Positions 29,201 to 36,936 of a DNA stretch of 64,000 bases are shown one piece after another. The translations under genes were made by a program, and so were the position numbers. Origin of the DNA: an uncultured Lachnospiraceae bacterium (GTDB taxonomy: Bacteria; Bacillota; Clostridia; Lachnospirales; Lachnospiraceae); contig CACZBF010000012.1 in assembly GCA_902779355.1 (NCBI GenBank), positions 1 to 64,000 of the forward strand, in the 5' to 3' direction. How positions within the stretch are numbered: the stretch's first letter is position 1; the number at the start of each line of letters is the position of its first letter. The notes under the pieces were generated by a model. It saw only the letters and a list, made by a program, of their open reading frames with translations. It made no database searches and was not told the origin of the DNA.

Positions 29201-29668
29201 TTTGTACAAAAACGCCGGCGTCCCTTTTTGTGTTTTAATGAGGTCTTCCAAAATCTCCGGCGTCACCTGATACTGCATGAATTCGGAGATCAGAGACTTT
29301 AACTCCGTCAGCGTCCCCATGCCCCGGAGATTGCTGCGCAGCATCGTCAGTTCTTCGCTTTTTTCCTGCGCGACCTTCCGAAGGACCAGATTTTTCCCGG
29401 TTTCCTCCAGGATGCGAAAATCCGTGAGACCGAGATCGTCAAACACGCGAAATGCCAGCCGGTCAAAGCTAAGAACGTCAATATTCATGATGGAATTGCC
29501 CGGAAAGCACGTCACAAGTGCTTTCTGCGTCTCCATCGTAAACTGTTCCGGTACGATGATCAGAAAGTTCCTGTCCGGCTCCTTTTCGGACTGCCTGATC
29601 ACATGATCATAGGCCCATGTGGATTTTCCGCTGCCTGCGCAGCCGCAAATGAATTGTAAGCGGGACAT
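26204..29668 (-). CDS. addB: ATP-dependent helicase/nuclease subunit AddB
   Basis: The partner of AddA, 1154 residues, with Walker A CGCAGSGKSTWAYDH near residues 9-23. Its C-terminal nuclease is held by an iron-sulphur cluster; the late cysteines are visible in ASPCVTKDKNPCTVCGYRAI and the catalytic aspartate/lysine in KVLDYKSGNAVY. It recognises Chi-like sequences in the known systems. It is the first gene of the minus-strand unit addB-addA-maf and starts about 35 bases before the SIMPL terminator region. Confidence 0.95.
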   Translation of the reverse strand: MSRLQFICGCAGSGKSTWAYDHVIRQSEKEPDRNFLIIVPEQFTMETQKALVTCFPGNSIMNIDVLSFDRLAFRVFDDLGLTDFRILEETGKNLVLRKVAQEKSEELTMLRSNLRGMGTLTELKSLISEFMQYQVTPEILEDLIKTQKGTPAFLYKLQDILTVYRGFEEYLRGVYITAEEVLGLLIEKAEESALIKDSVIVLDGFTGFTPIQNQLLERIFPLVSEVYVTVTVDEETDLFKKPVLSDLFYLSEKTVYTLLRIAEDTDTEVKKPLWLPGAKEKRFVHAPELSFLEQCLFRKRAVYEGASDQQGTHQIRLCALSNPKEELTFAVSEIHRLVRTEGYRFRDFAIVSGDLATYATYAEEVFRRFSVPVFLDQKRSILFSPLTEMLRGILSILRTSFAPESVFHYLRTGLSGIPEEMTDLLETYVLANGIRGNMWKQRWARKPEKITEEDLEELNALRESVVQDLAPLEEVFSKENRAAEAECRAIYDFLLAHHVEEQMLAASDRFLTQNKLEKSREYERIYGIVINLLDKIATLLAEESLSPEEFSEIFDAGLEEADVGLIPPGYDRVTLGDMERTRLSEIKILFFIGMNDGIIPKGSPSGGMISELEREYFEEAGIALSPSPKERAFIQRFYLYSNLTKPSRELILTFRHTDAEGKSRRPSYLIGMLQKLFPKISVEEPESAQYLLETPESAERLFLSGFDRLREGKPENLFLTLYRWFLKHGADKAYPARMLSAAFSKSQPDRISRETAKNLYGKVLMGAATKMEQFASCAFRYFVRYGLKLSERDLHELGAPDIGNVYHLALEHYGAYLAEDQKSWSSVTDEESMRYAEKALSEAVLSLKKGDFYADAKGKYDLARMQRILKRSVRTLTAQLRAGRFSPELYEAAFGPDSDLAAAKFSLGEGERLLLSGRIDRLDTYADGDDLFVKVLDYKSGNAVYSLPEIYEGLQLQLVLYMAAAEELMQKRYPGKTIHPAGMFFCHLEDPILTEEKEITEEEAERNLLKEMRPDGMINADPEAIAALDSCFEDASFAGRSDVIKVGKKKDGSYLEHSAVMEETDFHTVEQFTRERITAFAKEILSGNIKASPCVTKDKNPCTVCGYRAICGFHEGMTDAIRQVEAAEDTEILSRMRSALRKSGTAGRNETSDE

Positions 29669-29703
29669 CCGTCTGCTCCCCTGTTGTCTGCTCTCTTCTG
29701 AAA

Positions 29704-29754
29704 AAACAGCACCGCAACGTAAGCTGCCTTACATTGCGATGCCGTCTGCTGTTT
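29704..29754 (-). terminator. Long stem terminator after the SIMPL gene
   Basis: On the minus strand AAACAGCA and TGCTGTTT enclose a second stem (GCAATGTAAG against CTTACGTTGC). A T run follows. It separates the SIMPL gene from addB. Confidence 0.75.
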
Positions 29755-29774
29755 CTTTCGTATCTTTACGGTAC

Positions 29775-30533
29775 TCAGCGCAGGCCGTACTCCAACCGTA
29801 CCGTGATCGTCGCTGTCTTTTCGCGCGAGCTGGTGTCGTAGTAGCCGTCATACGAATAGTTTGCGGTACCAGTGTTGGCTGCCGTGATCTGGAACACGCC
29901 GAGGTTGCTGCTGATCAGCTTTCCAACCTTGGCACCGGACTGCGAAGCAATGATCTTGATCCGCATTCTGGCATTCTCAGTCGCTTTCTCGATGAGCTCC
30001 AGCTTCACATCGTCAAGCTTCGTGCAGTAGTATTCCGGAGAATAGGAAGTAAACTCTACGCCGGAATCCAGGAGGCTTGAGATATCACGGGAGATCTTCT
30101 CCACCGCATCCAGATTTTCGGAGGTGATCACAACACCCTGCTCCAAGCGATAGCCTTCCAACGTTTTATTGATCAGGTTGCCGTAATCATCATAGTAATA
30201 GTCATATTCCTCCGTGATATCCACGGAATTGAACACGATATCTTCTGACGCTATGCCGTTTGACGTCAGATAATCATTGACGAGAGCCGCTTCCTTTTTG
30301 ATCTTGTCGTAAGCCGCTTTGCTCGTCATGGCCTCGCTCGTAAAATAGCCTCTCCATACCACGAGATCCGACTCAAAATCGACGCTGGCCGAACCGGTCG
30401 CACTGATGGAATGCCCTGCCTGCCTCTTGTAAGAAAGGAATCCGCATACGAGGATCGCGCAGCAGGCTACCATCGAAACCCCGATGATCAGCGGCGTCAG
30501 AAACGCCAGTTTTTTTTCATTGTTCTGTTCCAT
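29775..30533 (-). CDS. SIMPL (DUF541) domain protein with N-terminal membrane helix
   Basis: A 252-residue protein from the ATG at 30533, which has an AAGGAG site; six codons upstream are dispensable. One membrane helix (~10-32) is followed by the SIMPL domain, which opens ISATGSASVDFESDLVVWRG and ends with the typical TATITVRLEYGL. SIMPL proteins sit outside the membrane. Some family members are tied to oxidative stress or signalling, but their activity is unknown. It lies downstream of the orphan 167-residue gene and is closed by a terminator. Confidence 0.82.
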   Translation of the reverse strand: MEQNNEKKLAFLTPLIIGVSMVACCAILVCGFLSYKRQAGHSISATGSASVDFESDLVVWRGYFTSEAMTSKAAYDKIKKEAALVNDYLTSNGIASEDIVFNSVDITEEYDYYYDDYGNLINKTLEGYRLEQGVVITSENLDAVEKISRDISSLLDSGVEFTSYSPEYYCTKLDDVKLELIEKATENARMRIKIIASQSGAKVGKLISSNLGVFQITAANTGTANYSYDGYYDTSSREKTATITVRLEYGLR

Positions 30534-30594
30534 GAATACTCTCCTTCCCATAAAACACTAACATTATTATAAGCCAGCGTCACGGAACTTGCAA

Positions 30595-31098
30595 TCATTT
30601 CTCGTCCGACAGTTTCCGTAAAATCCGCATCATCCGTTCCGTCTTTTTGTGATAAAGAATCTCGCGCTCCCACGGAAGTCCGAGGACATACTCTGCGTCT
30701 TTTTCATCGACGCCGGCCTTCTGAAAACGCGCTTTCAACGTCTCCTGCGTTTCGTCTCCAAATTGGCAGGGAACGTACTCATCCGGATCCCGATCGATCT
30801 GCTCGGTCTTTACCACACGCCGAAACGTCGCTTTCCCGTAGGCATTATACTCCCGCACAAACTCGGCTTTCTCGATCGTTTCCGTGCCCACGGGCTTCTC
30901 CCGCAGGATTGTCCCGTTTTCGAGCAGCCGCTCCCAGACCGTCTTTTGCACGAGGTCATGTGGCGTCGGATAAGAAAGCTCCGCTTCGATCTCCTTCACG
31001 GTCTTCCCCAGATCCGCAAGATGCCGCACAGCGTCTAGGCTTGCGGCATCCATGGTAAAGTTTTGCAGTGCTTTTTGAAAATATGTATTTTCTTGCAT
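30595..31098 (-). CDS. Conserved-looking soluble protein of unknown function (167 aa)
   Basis: The ATG at 31098 begins MQENTYFQKALQNFTMDAAS; the longer frame would start within the palindromic element. The text shows a helical N-terminus with AVRHLADLGKTVKEIEAEL, resembling a helix-turn-helix-like repeat that guides a sliding helix, and a C-terminal HKKTERMMRILRKLSDEK. I do not recognise the family. It lies between the cloverleaf element and the SIMPL gene on the same strand, 61 bases upstream of SIMPL. Confidence 0.6.
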   Translation of the reverse strand: MQENTYFQKALQNFTMDAASLDAVRHLADLGKTVKEIEAELSYPTPHDLVQKTVWERLLENGTILREKPVGTETIEKAEFVREYNAYGKATFRRVVKTEQIDRDPDEYVPCQFGDETQETLKARFQKAGVDEKDAEYVLGLPWEREILYHKKTERMMRILRKLSDEK

Positions 31099-31104
31099 GG
31101 CTTT

Positions 31105-31249
31105 GCAGGCGGGTGTCAAAAGTCACATGTCACGAAGTGACATTGTGACCTTTGCGTGAAGAGGCGCTCTGACGTGCTAGCACGTCATGACGTCTTTCCA
31201 CGCAAAGTGCACATGCGCATTCTGCGCATGGCACTTTTGGCACCCTGCG
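31105..31249. repeat. Cloverleaf-like palindromic element with three arms
   Basis: Four nested inverted repeats tile the whole gap. The outer stem is 31109-31123 with 31233-31248 (one bulge). Arm A, 31122-31149, pairs GTCACA-TGTCAC with GTGACA-TTGTGAC around GAA. Arm B, 31150-31207, has a perfect 9-bp base CTTTGCGTG/CACGCAAAG with the perfect 18-base palindrome TGACGTGCTAGCACGTCA (31170-31187) in its tip. Arm C, 31207-31234, pairs CATGCGCA with TGCGCATG around TTC. Arms A, B and C abut one another with shared or adjoining end bases, so DNA or RNA could fold as a four-way junction. I saw no second copy here. Confidence 0.8.
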
Positions 31250-31254
31250 AATCT

Positions 31255-32379
31255 CTACATCACAATCAGTTCGTACTCACGCGTCCCGTGTCCGATCTTC
31301 TCGGCGTGCTCTAAGGTTTCCTTCCAACGAATGTTGGGGTTGCTGTCTTTGAAGTGGTCATGGTGGTGCTCCCACCCCTCTTGGTTCAGGTTGTCGGACA
31401 GCTGGCTGTTCGGCAGCGGCGCCGTCTTCATGCAGGCATCCACGCAGGCCTGATCCAAAGCCACGGGATCAAACGATGCAAACATGCCGACATCCGGCAG
31501 GATCGGTGCATCATTCTCGCCATGGCAGTCGCAGTTCGGCGAGATATCCTGTACCAGTGTGATATGGAAGTTCGGTCTCCCCGCACAGACTGCTGCCGAA
31601 TACTCCGCCATCTTGCAGCAGAGCAGCTCGTTCGCATTCCAGTTTTTGTTGGAGATCGCATCAAAGGCGCAGGCTCCGATACAGCGTCCGCAGCCCTTGC
31701 ATAGCTTCTCGTCGATGTGGGCTTTGCCATTCTCCTTGTAATAGATCGCATCGGATCCGCACTCTTTTGCGCAGCGCTTACAGCTGCGGCAGAGTTTTTC
31801 GGAAACCACCGGCGTCCCGGAGTTGTGCTGGTGCATCTTACCGGCGCGGCTTCCGCAGCCCATGCCGATGTTCTTGATCGCACCGCCGAACCCGGTCATC
31901 TCATGCCCCTTAAAGTGATTCAGGCTGATAAACACATCTGCATCCATGATCGCGCGGCCGATGTAGGCCTCCTCGCAATACTCCCCGTTCGGTACCGGAA
32001 CTGCAATGTCATCCGTCCCTCTGAGGCCGTCTGCAATGATGATCTGGCAACCCGTTGTTACCGTATTAAATCCGTTGATGTTCGCGCAGTCCAGATGCTC
32101 CAACGCATGCTTTCTCGATCCCGGATAGAGCGTATTACAGTCGGTGAGGAACGGCTTCCCGTTCTGCTCCTTCACGACATCCGCCACAGCCCTCGCATAG
32201 TTCGGGCGAAGGTACGCCAGATTTCCGAGTTCTCCGAAATGCATCTTGATCGCCACAAATTTCCCGTCCATGTCGATCTTGCCGATCCCGGCTTTTCTGA
32301 TCAGCTTCTGCAGTTTGACTGTCAAACTGACATCCAGCTGTGTCCGGAAATCAGTGAAATAAACCTTTGCCTTCTCCAT
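31255..32379 (-). CDS. DUF362 protein with two 4Fe-4S ferredoxin clusters
   Basis: From the ATG at 32379 (GGAGGG site) the protein has 374 residues. The DUF362 part (~1-195) contains MHFGELGNLAYLRPNY and SLNHFKGHEMTGFGGA. Two ferredoxin motifs follow, KLCRSCKRCAKECG at about 195-208 and KLCKGCGRCIGACAFD near 224. A C-terminal part has further cysteines and CDCHGENDAPILPD. The family is thought to move electrons; no partner is identified here. Downstream of reverse rubrerythrin, it might supply electrons for peroxide detoxification, but a terminator-like hairpin separates them. Confidence 0.82.
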   Translation of the reverse strand: MEKAKVYFTDFRTQLDVSLTVKLQKLIRKAGIGKIDMDGKFVAIKMHFGELGNLAYLRPNYARAVADVVKEQNGKPFLTDCNTLYPGSRKHALEHLDCANINGFNTVTTGCQIIIADGLRGTDDIAVPVPNGEYCEEAYIGRAIMDADVFISLNHFKGHEMTGFGGAIKNIGMGCGSRAGKMHQHNSGTPVVSEKLCRSCKRCAKECGSDAIYYKENGKAHIDEKLCKGCGRCIGACAFDAISNKNWNANELLCCKMAEYSAAVCAGRPNFHITLVQDISPNCDCHGENDAPILPDVGMFASFDPVALDQACVDACMKTAPLPNSQLSDNLNQEGWEHHHDHFKDSNPNIRWKETLEHAEKIGHGTREYELIVM

Positions 32380-32418
32380 CGTCCGACCCTCCATGTCGTG
32401 GTGAAAACAGTATAGAAA

Positions 32419-32446
32419 GGGCTGCCGCACACACGTGTGACAGCCC
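32419..32446 (-). terminator. Hairpin between rubrerythrin and the DUF362 gene
   Basis: On the minus strand GGGCTGTCACAC pairs with GTGTGCGGCAGCCC, followed by TTTCTAT. The T run is weak, so it may attenuate rather than stop transcription into the DUF362 gene. Confidence 0.45.
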
Positions 32447-32465
32447 TCTTTGTGCCTTTACAGGA

Positions 32466-33008
32466 TTATCCGAAATAACGCTTCAGCAATCCCTGGAATG
32501 CCTTGCCGTGTCTTGCTTCGTCTCTTGCCATCTCATGCACCGTGTCATGGATCGCATCCAGATCCAGCGCTTTCGCCCGTTTTGCGAGATCAGTCTTGCC
32601 TGCAGTAGCACCATTCTCCGCTTCCACACGCATTTCCAGATTCTTCTTCGTAGAATCCGTCACCACTTCACCAAGGAGCTCCGCAAATCTCGCTGCATGG
32701 TCTGCTTCCTCAAAAGCGGCGCGTCTCCAATATTCTCCGATCTCCGGATATCCCTCGCGATAAGCCACACGGCTCATGGCAAGATACATACCAACCTCTG
32801 AGCATTCGCCGTTAAAATTCGAACGCAGATCATCGATGATATCCTGCGGCGCACCCTGCGCGACACCGACCACATGCTCCGCTGCCCAGGTGAGATCCCC
32901 TTCCTGTTTCGTGAACTTCTCCTTCGGCGCTTTACACTGCGGGCACTGCTCCGGGGGTTCCTCGCCTTCATGTACATAGCCGCATACCGAACATACCCAT
33001 TTTGCCAT
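32466..33008 (-). CDS. Reverse rubrerythrin (peroxide reductase)
   Basis: A non-haem iron protein that reduces hydrogen peroxide in anaerobes. Here the rubredoxin-like site comes first (C6, C9, C22, C25 in KWVCSVCG and QCPQCK) and the ferritin-like four-helix domain follows (~45-180, with [14 protein letters not shown] and [13 protein letters not shown]), the order that defines reverse rubrerythrins. It has 180 residues. A strong extended -10 promoter lies about 65 bases upstream, and a GGGAGG ribosome site precedes the ATG. I see no clear PerR box. Confidence 0.93.
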   Translation of the reverse strand: MAKWVCSVCGYVHEGEEPPEQCPQCKAPKEKFTKQEGDLTWAAEHVVGVAQGAPQDIIDDLRSNFNGECSEVGMYLAMSRVAYREGYPEIGEYWRRAAFEEADHAARFAELLGEVVTDSTKKNLEMRVEAENGATAGKTDLAKRAKALDLDAIHDTVHEMARDEARHGKAFQGLLKRYFG

Positions 33009-33068
33009 TGTAAAATCCTCCCTTTCTCTCTGTTGTTTGCCACGGTCTCGTTCCGTGTTTGTCTCACC

Positions 33069-33077
33069 ATTATAACA
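33069..33077 (-). promoter_or_regulatory. Extended -10 promoter of reverse rubrerythrin
   Basis: On the minus strand TGT-TATAAT, a perfect extended -10. The -35 region is weak. It lies about 60 bases before the gene start. Confidence 0.55.
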
Positions 33078-33137
33078 AATAACACCAAGGAAAGAAACAA
33101 AAATCTTTTGTCCGTGTAAGCCCCGAAACCTCAGCCT

Positions 33138-33368
33138 TTACGGGCTCTCCTCAAAGGCTTCTCCGGCCTCCTCGGTCACAATCCGCTCATAAGCCGTTTG
33201 TGCCGTTTCCTCAACCTGTTCCCCGTAGCCCGCCAATGCCGCAAACGGCGCGAACTGCGCGGCGCGGTCAAGCAGCGCCATCTGTTTATGTTTTTTTGAC
33301 ACCGGATGCGGGAGATCTAGCATATCGTCATACCGGTGCGGATCCTTTTTTTCCTTCGCAACGCTCAT
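33138..33368 (-). CDS. YolD-like small protein partnered with a Y-family polymerase (76 aa)
   Basis: The text MLDLPHPVSKKHKQMALLDR followed by AAQFAPFAAL is the pattern of YolD-like/DUF proteins that sit next to error-prone polymerases in Clostridia. In Bacilli such partners are thought to modulate the polymerase. The ATG overlaps the umuC stop (ATGA), so the two are made together. The C-terminus is acidic. Function is inferred from context. Confidence 0.7.
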   Translation of the reverse strand: MSVAKEKKDPHRYDDMLDLPHPVSKKHKQMALLDRAAQFAPFAALAGYGEQVEETAQTAYERIVTEEAGEAFEESP

Positions 33369-34891
33369 TCCGCTTTATGTCCTCCTACCTGCCGGTTCCG
33401 TTCTCTTGTCGTAGCGCCTTCCTCCAGATTCATGCCTTTCAGCACCGCGTTCTTTCCGTATTTTTTCTTGATGGAGAGGACCGCCTCCTGCATCCGGCGT
33501 TCCTTTGCAAGTGCTTCCTCCGTGGCCTTTTCCTCCTGCTCTTTTGCGGCATAATCCGTGAAAAGATCGAGCTGCTCATAGACCGGTTCTTTTTTGATCT
33601 GCCCTTCGACCTGTACATGGTTTGCCACCACATACATCCGCCGCACCAAAAGACCCGGGTCCACAATCCGTTCATAGAGCCGCGTGACTGCTTCGAGAAG
33701 GAGTTTTGTCGAGCTGGTCTGCCGCCCCAGGTTCTCCGACCCATGTGCGTTTTTCGGTACCTGTCTGCCGTAACGGTCGATGACGACTTCACCGCGGTAA
33801 CGCTTCCGACGCTCCGGATCGTTGATGTTTTCCACATCATACCCCACGGTCAGTACAATCTGATCGGTCACAAGACGTTTGTCTACGAGGTCCAAGGTCA
33901 GGAGATCCGTCATCTCCCGGACGATAAGTTTCCCTTTTTCAAAATCATAAGGCTCGGTCAATACCTGCCCAAGGCTGATACTCCGATCCCCCGGCTGATA
34001 AGACTTGATCTCCTTCATCGTGCAGGGCTCATATCCCCAGGCATGATCGATGAGAAGCTCCGCATTCACACCGAACAGTTTGTACAAAAGCTCCTCATTG
34101 TAAAACTCCCCCGGCGCCCCGATGGAGCAGCGCGCCACATCGCCCATGGTCTCCATCCCGTGCTCTTTTAACTTTTTCGCAATCCCTCTGCCCACACGCC
34201 AAAAATCCGTGATCGGCTCATGCGTCCACAGATGCTCGCGGTAGGTGCGTTCGTTCAGCTCCGCGATCCGCACGTCGGTCTCATCCGGTTCGATGTGCTT
34301 TGCATAGATATCCATGGCGATCTTGGCCAGATACAGATTCGTGCCGATGCCCCCGGTCGCCGAGATCCCCGTGGCCTCATAGACCTCCCGGATCATCCGC
34401 CGCACCAGCTCGCGCGCTGTCAGTTGATAGGTTTTGAGATACTCCGTGAGATCCAGAAAGACCTCATCTACGGAATAGACATGCATATCCTCCGGCGCCA
34501 CGTAACGCAGATAGATATCATAGATATTCGTGCTGTATTGCATGTAAAGCGACATTCTGGGAGGCGCAGCAATATAAGAAAGCGCCAGCGAAGGATCCTC
34601 TGCCAGTTTGGTCGCATCGTCAGACTCGCCGGTAAAGACATGACCCGGCGCGGCAAGGAGACGCTGCCGGTTGATCTCTTTGACTGCTGCCACGACTTCA
34701 AACAGCCTCGCCCGCCCGGAAATGCCGTACGCCTTCAAAGACGGCGAAACAGCCAGACAGATCGTTTTCTCCGTCCGGCTCTTATCCGCCACAACGAGGT
34801 TTGTCGTGAGCGGATCTCTGTCGCTTTCATGGCATTCCACCGAAGCATAAAAGGACTTCAGGTCGATCGCCGCATAGATCCGTTCTTTGAT
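33365..34891 (-). CDS. Y-family DNA polymerase (UmuC/UvrX type), apparent ATC start
   Basis: An error-prone translesion polymerase of 508 residues if begun at the ATC at 34891. The catalytic first aspartate lies in YAAIDLKSFYASVE and the second acidic pair in YSVDEVFLDLTEYL; a helix-hairpin-helix region (GIAKKLKEHGMETMGDVAR) and a little-finger domain follow. No ATG, GTG or TTG exists between the upstream in-frame stop and a GTG (34840) that would delete the catalytic aspartate. The strong GAGGTGA site sits 6 bases before ATC, giving I/M-K-E-R-I-Y, just where family members start. It is coupled to the YolD-like gene. Confidence 0.82.
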   Translation of the reverse strand: MKERIYAAIDLKSFYASVECHESDRDPLTTNLVVADKSRTEKTICLAVSPSLKAYGISGRARLFEVVAAVKEINRQRLLAAPGHVFTGESDDATKLAEDPSLALSYIAAPPRMSLYMQYSTNIYDIYLRYVAPEDMHVYSVDEVFLDLTEYLKTYQLTARELVRRMIREVYEATGISATGGIGTNLYLAKIAMDIYAKHIEPDETDVRIAELNERTYREHLWTHEPITDFWRVGRGIAKKLKEHGMETMGDVARCSIGAPGEFYNEELLYKLFGVNAELLIDHAWGYEPCTMKEIKSYQPGDRSISLGQVLTEPYDFEKGKLIVREMTDLLTLDLVDKRLVTDQIVLTVGYDVENINDPERRKRYRGEVVIDRYGRQVPKNAHGSENLGRQTSSTKLLLEAVTRLYERIVDPGLLVRRMYVVANHVQVEGQIKKEPVYEQLDLFTDYAAKEQEEKATEEALAKERRMQEAVLSIKKKYGKNAVLKGMNLEEGATTRERNRQVGGHKAE

Positions 34892-34904
34892 GGCCTGTCA
34901 CCTC
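34889..34904 (-). promoter_or_regulatory. Shine-Dalgarno and non-standard ATC start of the Y-family polymerase
   Basis: On the minus strand GAGGTGA (34898-34904), a 7-base match to the anti-SD, then CAGGCC, then ATC (34889-34891). The TGA inside the SD is also the stop of the upstream deacetylase gene. A canonical ATG changed by one base, or a true rare start, would both explain it. Confidence 0.65.
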
Positions 34905-35845
34905 AGCAGTTCAAATTCATAGCCGTTTGCGCGCACCTGATCGATGAACTCCCCGAGCATGGTCGCGCTCGTTTCCGATGTCGCATGGAAACAGTAGATC
35001 GCACCCGGATGCAGATGATCCACCGCATCCTTTACGGACGCCGCAACATCCGGCTGATCAGATCTGTCCCAATCAATATAGGTATAACTCCAGAACACGC
35101 TTTTGTAATTGCAGTTGTTGACGATCGCAAGGGACTGCTCGTCGAACTCCCCGCTCGGGAAACGGAACAGATGCATCTCGTAGCCAAAGTCATTCAGCGC
35201 CATTTCATGCATGTCCATGATCTCCGCTTCCTGCTGTTCTACACTCAGGCTCGGCATGCCGTCCATCTTGTGATGCATGCTGTGATTCCCGAGATCGTGA
35301 CCCTCGTTGATGACCCGTTCGATCGTCTCCGGATTTTCCCACAAGACATTTCCGGTGGAAAAGAACACCGCTTTCACATCCTTTTCCTGTAAGGTGTCGA
35401 GTGAGAGGTTTACCCATTTGTTGGACCACCCCATGTTCAGCGTCAGATAGATGATGTTCGGGTCGCCTTCTTCCCAAGGTCCGATAAAATACACCGGATA
35501 GTCCTTGTATCGTTCCTGATAGATCAGGCAAAACTCCGGGCGGCCTAAGGCATCGGTCTCTTTTCCCATCCCCCAGCCTTCCGGCGTCGTATCCAGCCCC
35601 GCCAGCTCCATTTTTTCATTTTCGATATGCATGGAAGCGTTTGCGGGTTCTTCTTGACTCTCCGTTTCCTGCTCCGTCATCTCTGTGACAGTCTCTGCCG
35701 TTTCCGTCACTTCCGTTACACTTTCCGTGACGCCCTCGGTCACTGCAGCCTCCTGTCCGCCGGCGTCTTTTGATGCACAGCTGGTGAGGAGCGATACCGT
35801 GACGCAAAAGATGACGGCCATTCTCAGGCGTTGTTTGTTTTTCAT
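34898..35845 (-). CDS. Polysaccharide deacetylase-like lipoprotein with degenerate catalytic motif
   Basis: A NodB-fold protein of 315 residues from the ATG at 35845. A lipobox (LLTSC) closes the signal peptide, and a T/E-rich linker (TETAETVTEMTEQETESQEE) leads to the domain. Metal-binding HSMHH (motif 2), RFPSGEFDE (motif 3) and LHPGAIYCFH (motif 5) are present. Motif 1, usually TFDD or TFDxG, reads LTLNMGWSN, so both the catalytic-base aspartate and its neighbour are missing. It may bind rather than modify peptidoglycan or another glycan. Its TGA lies within the SD of the polymerase gene; it follows prfA by 13 bases. Confidence 0.82.
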   Translation of the reverse strand: MKNKQRLRMAVIFCVTVSLLTSCASKDAGGQEAAVTEGVTESVTEVTETAETVTEMTEQETESQEEPANASMHIENEKMELAGLDTTPEGWGMGKETDALGRPEFCLIYQERYKDYPVYFIGPWEEGDPNIIYLTLNMGWSNKWVNLSLDTLQEKDVKAVFFSTGNVLWENPETIERVINEGHDLGNHSMHHKMDGMPSLSVEQQEAEIMDMHEMALNDFGYEMHLFRFPSGEFDEQSLAIVNNCNYKSVFWSYTYIDWDRSDQPDVAASVKDAVDHLHPGAIYCFHATSETSATMLGEFIDQVRANGYEFELLR

Positions 35846-35858
35846 CTTTCTAAACTCC

Positions 35859-36935
35859 TTACGCCACTTCATTCATCTTTGCGAGTTTCGCCGCCTGGTC
35901 CGCTGCAATGCAGGCATCGATGATCTCCTGGATGTCTCCGTCCATGATCTTGTCCAACTTGTAAAGCGTGAGCCCGATCCGATGATCTGTCACGCGCCCC
36001 TGCGGGAAATTATAAGTGCGGATCTTTTCCGAACGGTCTCCCGTCCCGATCTGGCTGCGGCGCTCTGCGGAAGCCGCATCCTGCTGCTTCTGCAGTTCCA
36101 GGTCATACAGTTTTGCGCGGAGCAGCGCAAATGCCTTGTCCTTGTTCTGGAGCTGTGATTTCTCCGTCTGGCTGTAGATCACGATCCCGGTCGGATAATG
36201 CGTGAGCCGTACAGCCGAGTCCGTCGTATTGACGCACTGCCCGCCGTTTCCGGATGCGCGCATGACGTCGATCCGGATGTCCTTCTCCTGAATCTCCACT
36301 TCCACCTCTTCTGCTTCCGGCATCACGGCCACAGAGATCGTGCTCGTATGGATGCGCCCCTGCGACTCGGTCTCCGGGACACGCTGCACACGGTGCACAC
36401 CGGATTCGTATTTCAACTTGGAATAAGCGCCCGCACCGCTGACCATGAAGTTCACGGATTTCATGCCGCCGATCCCGATCTCGTCGACTTCGAGCAGCTC
36501 GACTTTCCAGCGCTGGCTCTCCGCATAGTGCACATACATCCGGTAGATCTCCGCCGCAAAAAGGGCCGCCTCATCCCCGCCGGCGCCTGCACGGATCTCC
36601 ACGATGACGTTCTTCTCATCATTCGGATCCTTCGGCAGCAGGAGGATCTTTAACCTGTCTTCGAGTTCGCCCGTCTTTGCCTTTGCTTCCGCGAGTTCTT
36701 CTCTTGCCATCTCCTTCATTTCCTCGTCGCTTTCCTCTTCGATCATGGCAAGCGAATCCTGGATATCCTGCTGGTTCTTGCGATATTCGCGGTATGCCTC
36801 CACAAGGGGCGTCAGATTGCTCTGCTCCTTCATCAATTTTTTGAAACGCACCGGATCATTTGCCACATCCGGTTCGGAAAGTTCATTCATCAGTTCCTCA
36901 AAACGAGCAACCAGATCTTCCAATTTGTCAAACAT
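35859..36935 (-). CDS. prfA: Peptide chain release factor 1
   Basis: Reads UAA and UAG and frees the finished chain. The 358-residue protein has the GGQ loop in [18 protein letters not shown], and the RF1 decoding region is where expected. It starts one base after the prmC stop, so the factor and its methylase (PrmC modifies the GGQ glutamine) are produced together. Confidence 0.96.
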   Translation of the reverse strand: MFDKLEDLVARFEELMNELSEPDVANDPVRFKKLMKEQSNLTPLVEAYREYRKNQQDIQDSLAMIEEESDEEMKEMAREELAEAKAKTGELEDRLKILLLPKDPNDEKNVIVEIRAGAGGDEAALFAAEIYRMYVHYAESQRWKVELLEVDEIGIGGMKSVNFMVSGAGAYSKLKYESGVHRVQRVPETESQGRIHTSTISVAVMPEAEEVEVEIQEKDIRIDVMRASGNGGQCVNTTDSAVRLTHYPTGIVIYSQTEKSQLQNKDKAFALLRAKLYDLELQKQQDAASAERRSQIGTGDRSEKIRTYNFPQGRVTDHRIGLTLYKLDKIMDGDIQEIIDACIAADQAAKLAKMNEVA

Positions 36936-36936
36936 C

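Noticed and set aside
31105-31249. The cloverleaf as a tRNA or tmRNA
   Set aside because: It is too long, has no anticodon arm, T-loop bases or acceptor end, and the arms are symmetrical DNA palindromes.
34838-34840. GTG as the start of the Y-family polymerase
   Set aside because: It would remove the catalytic aspartate and the conserved AIDLKSFYASVE block, and has no ribosome site.
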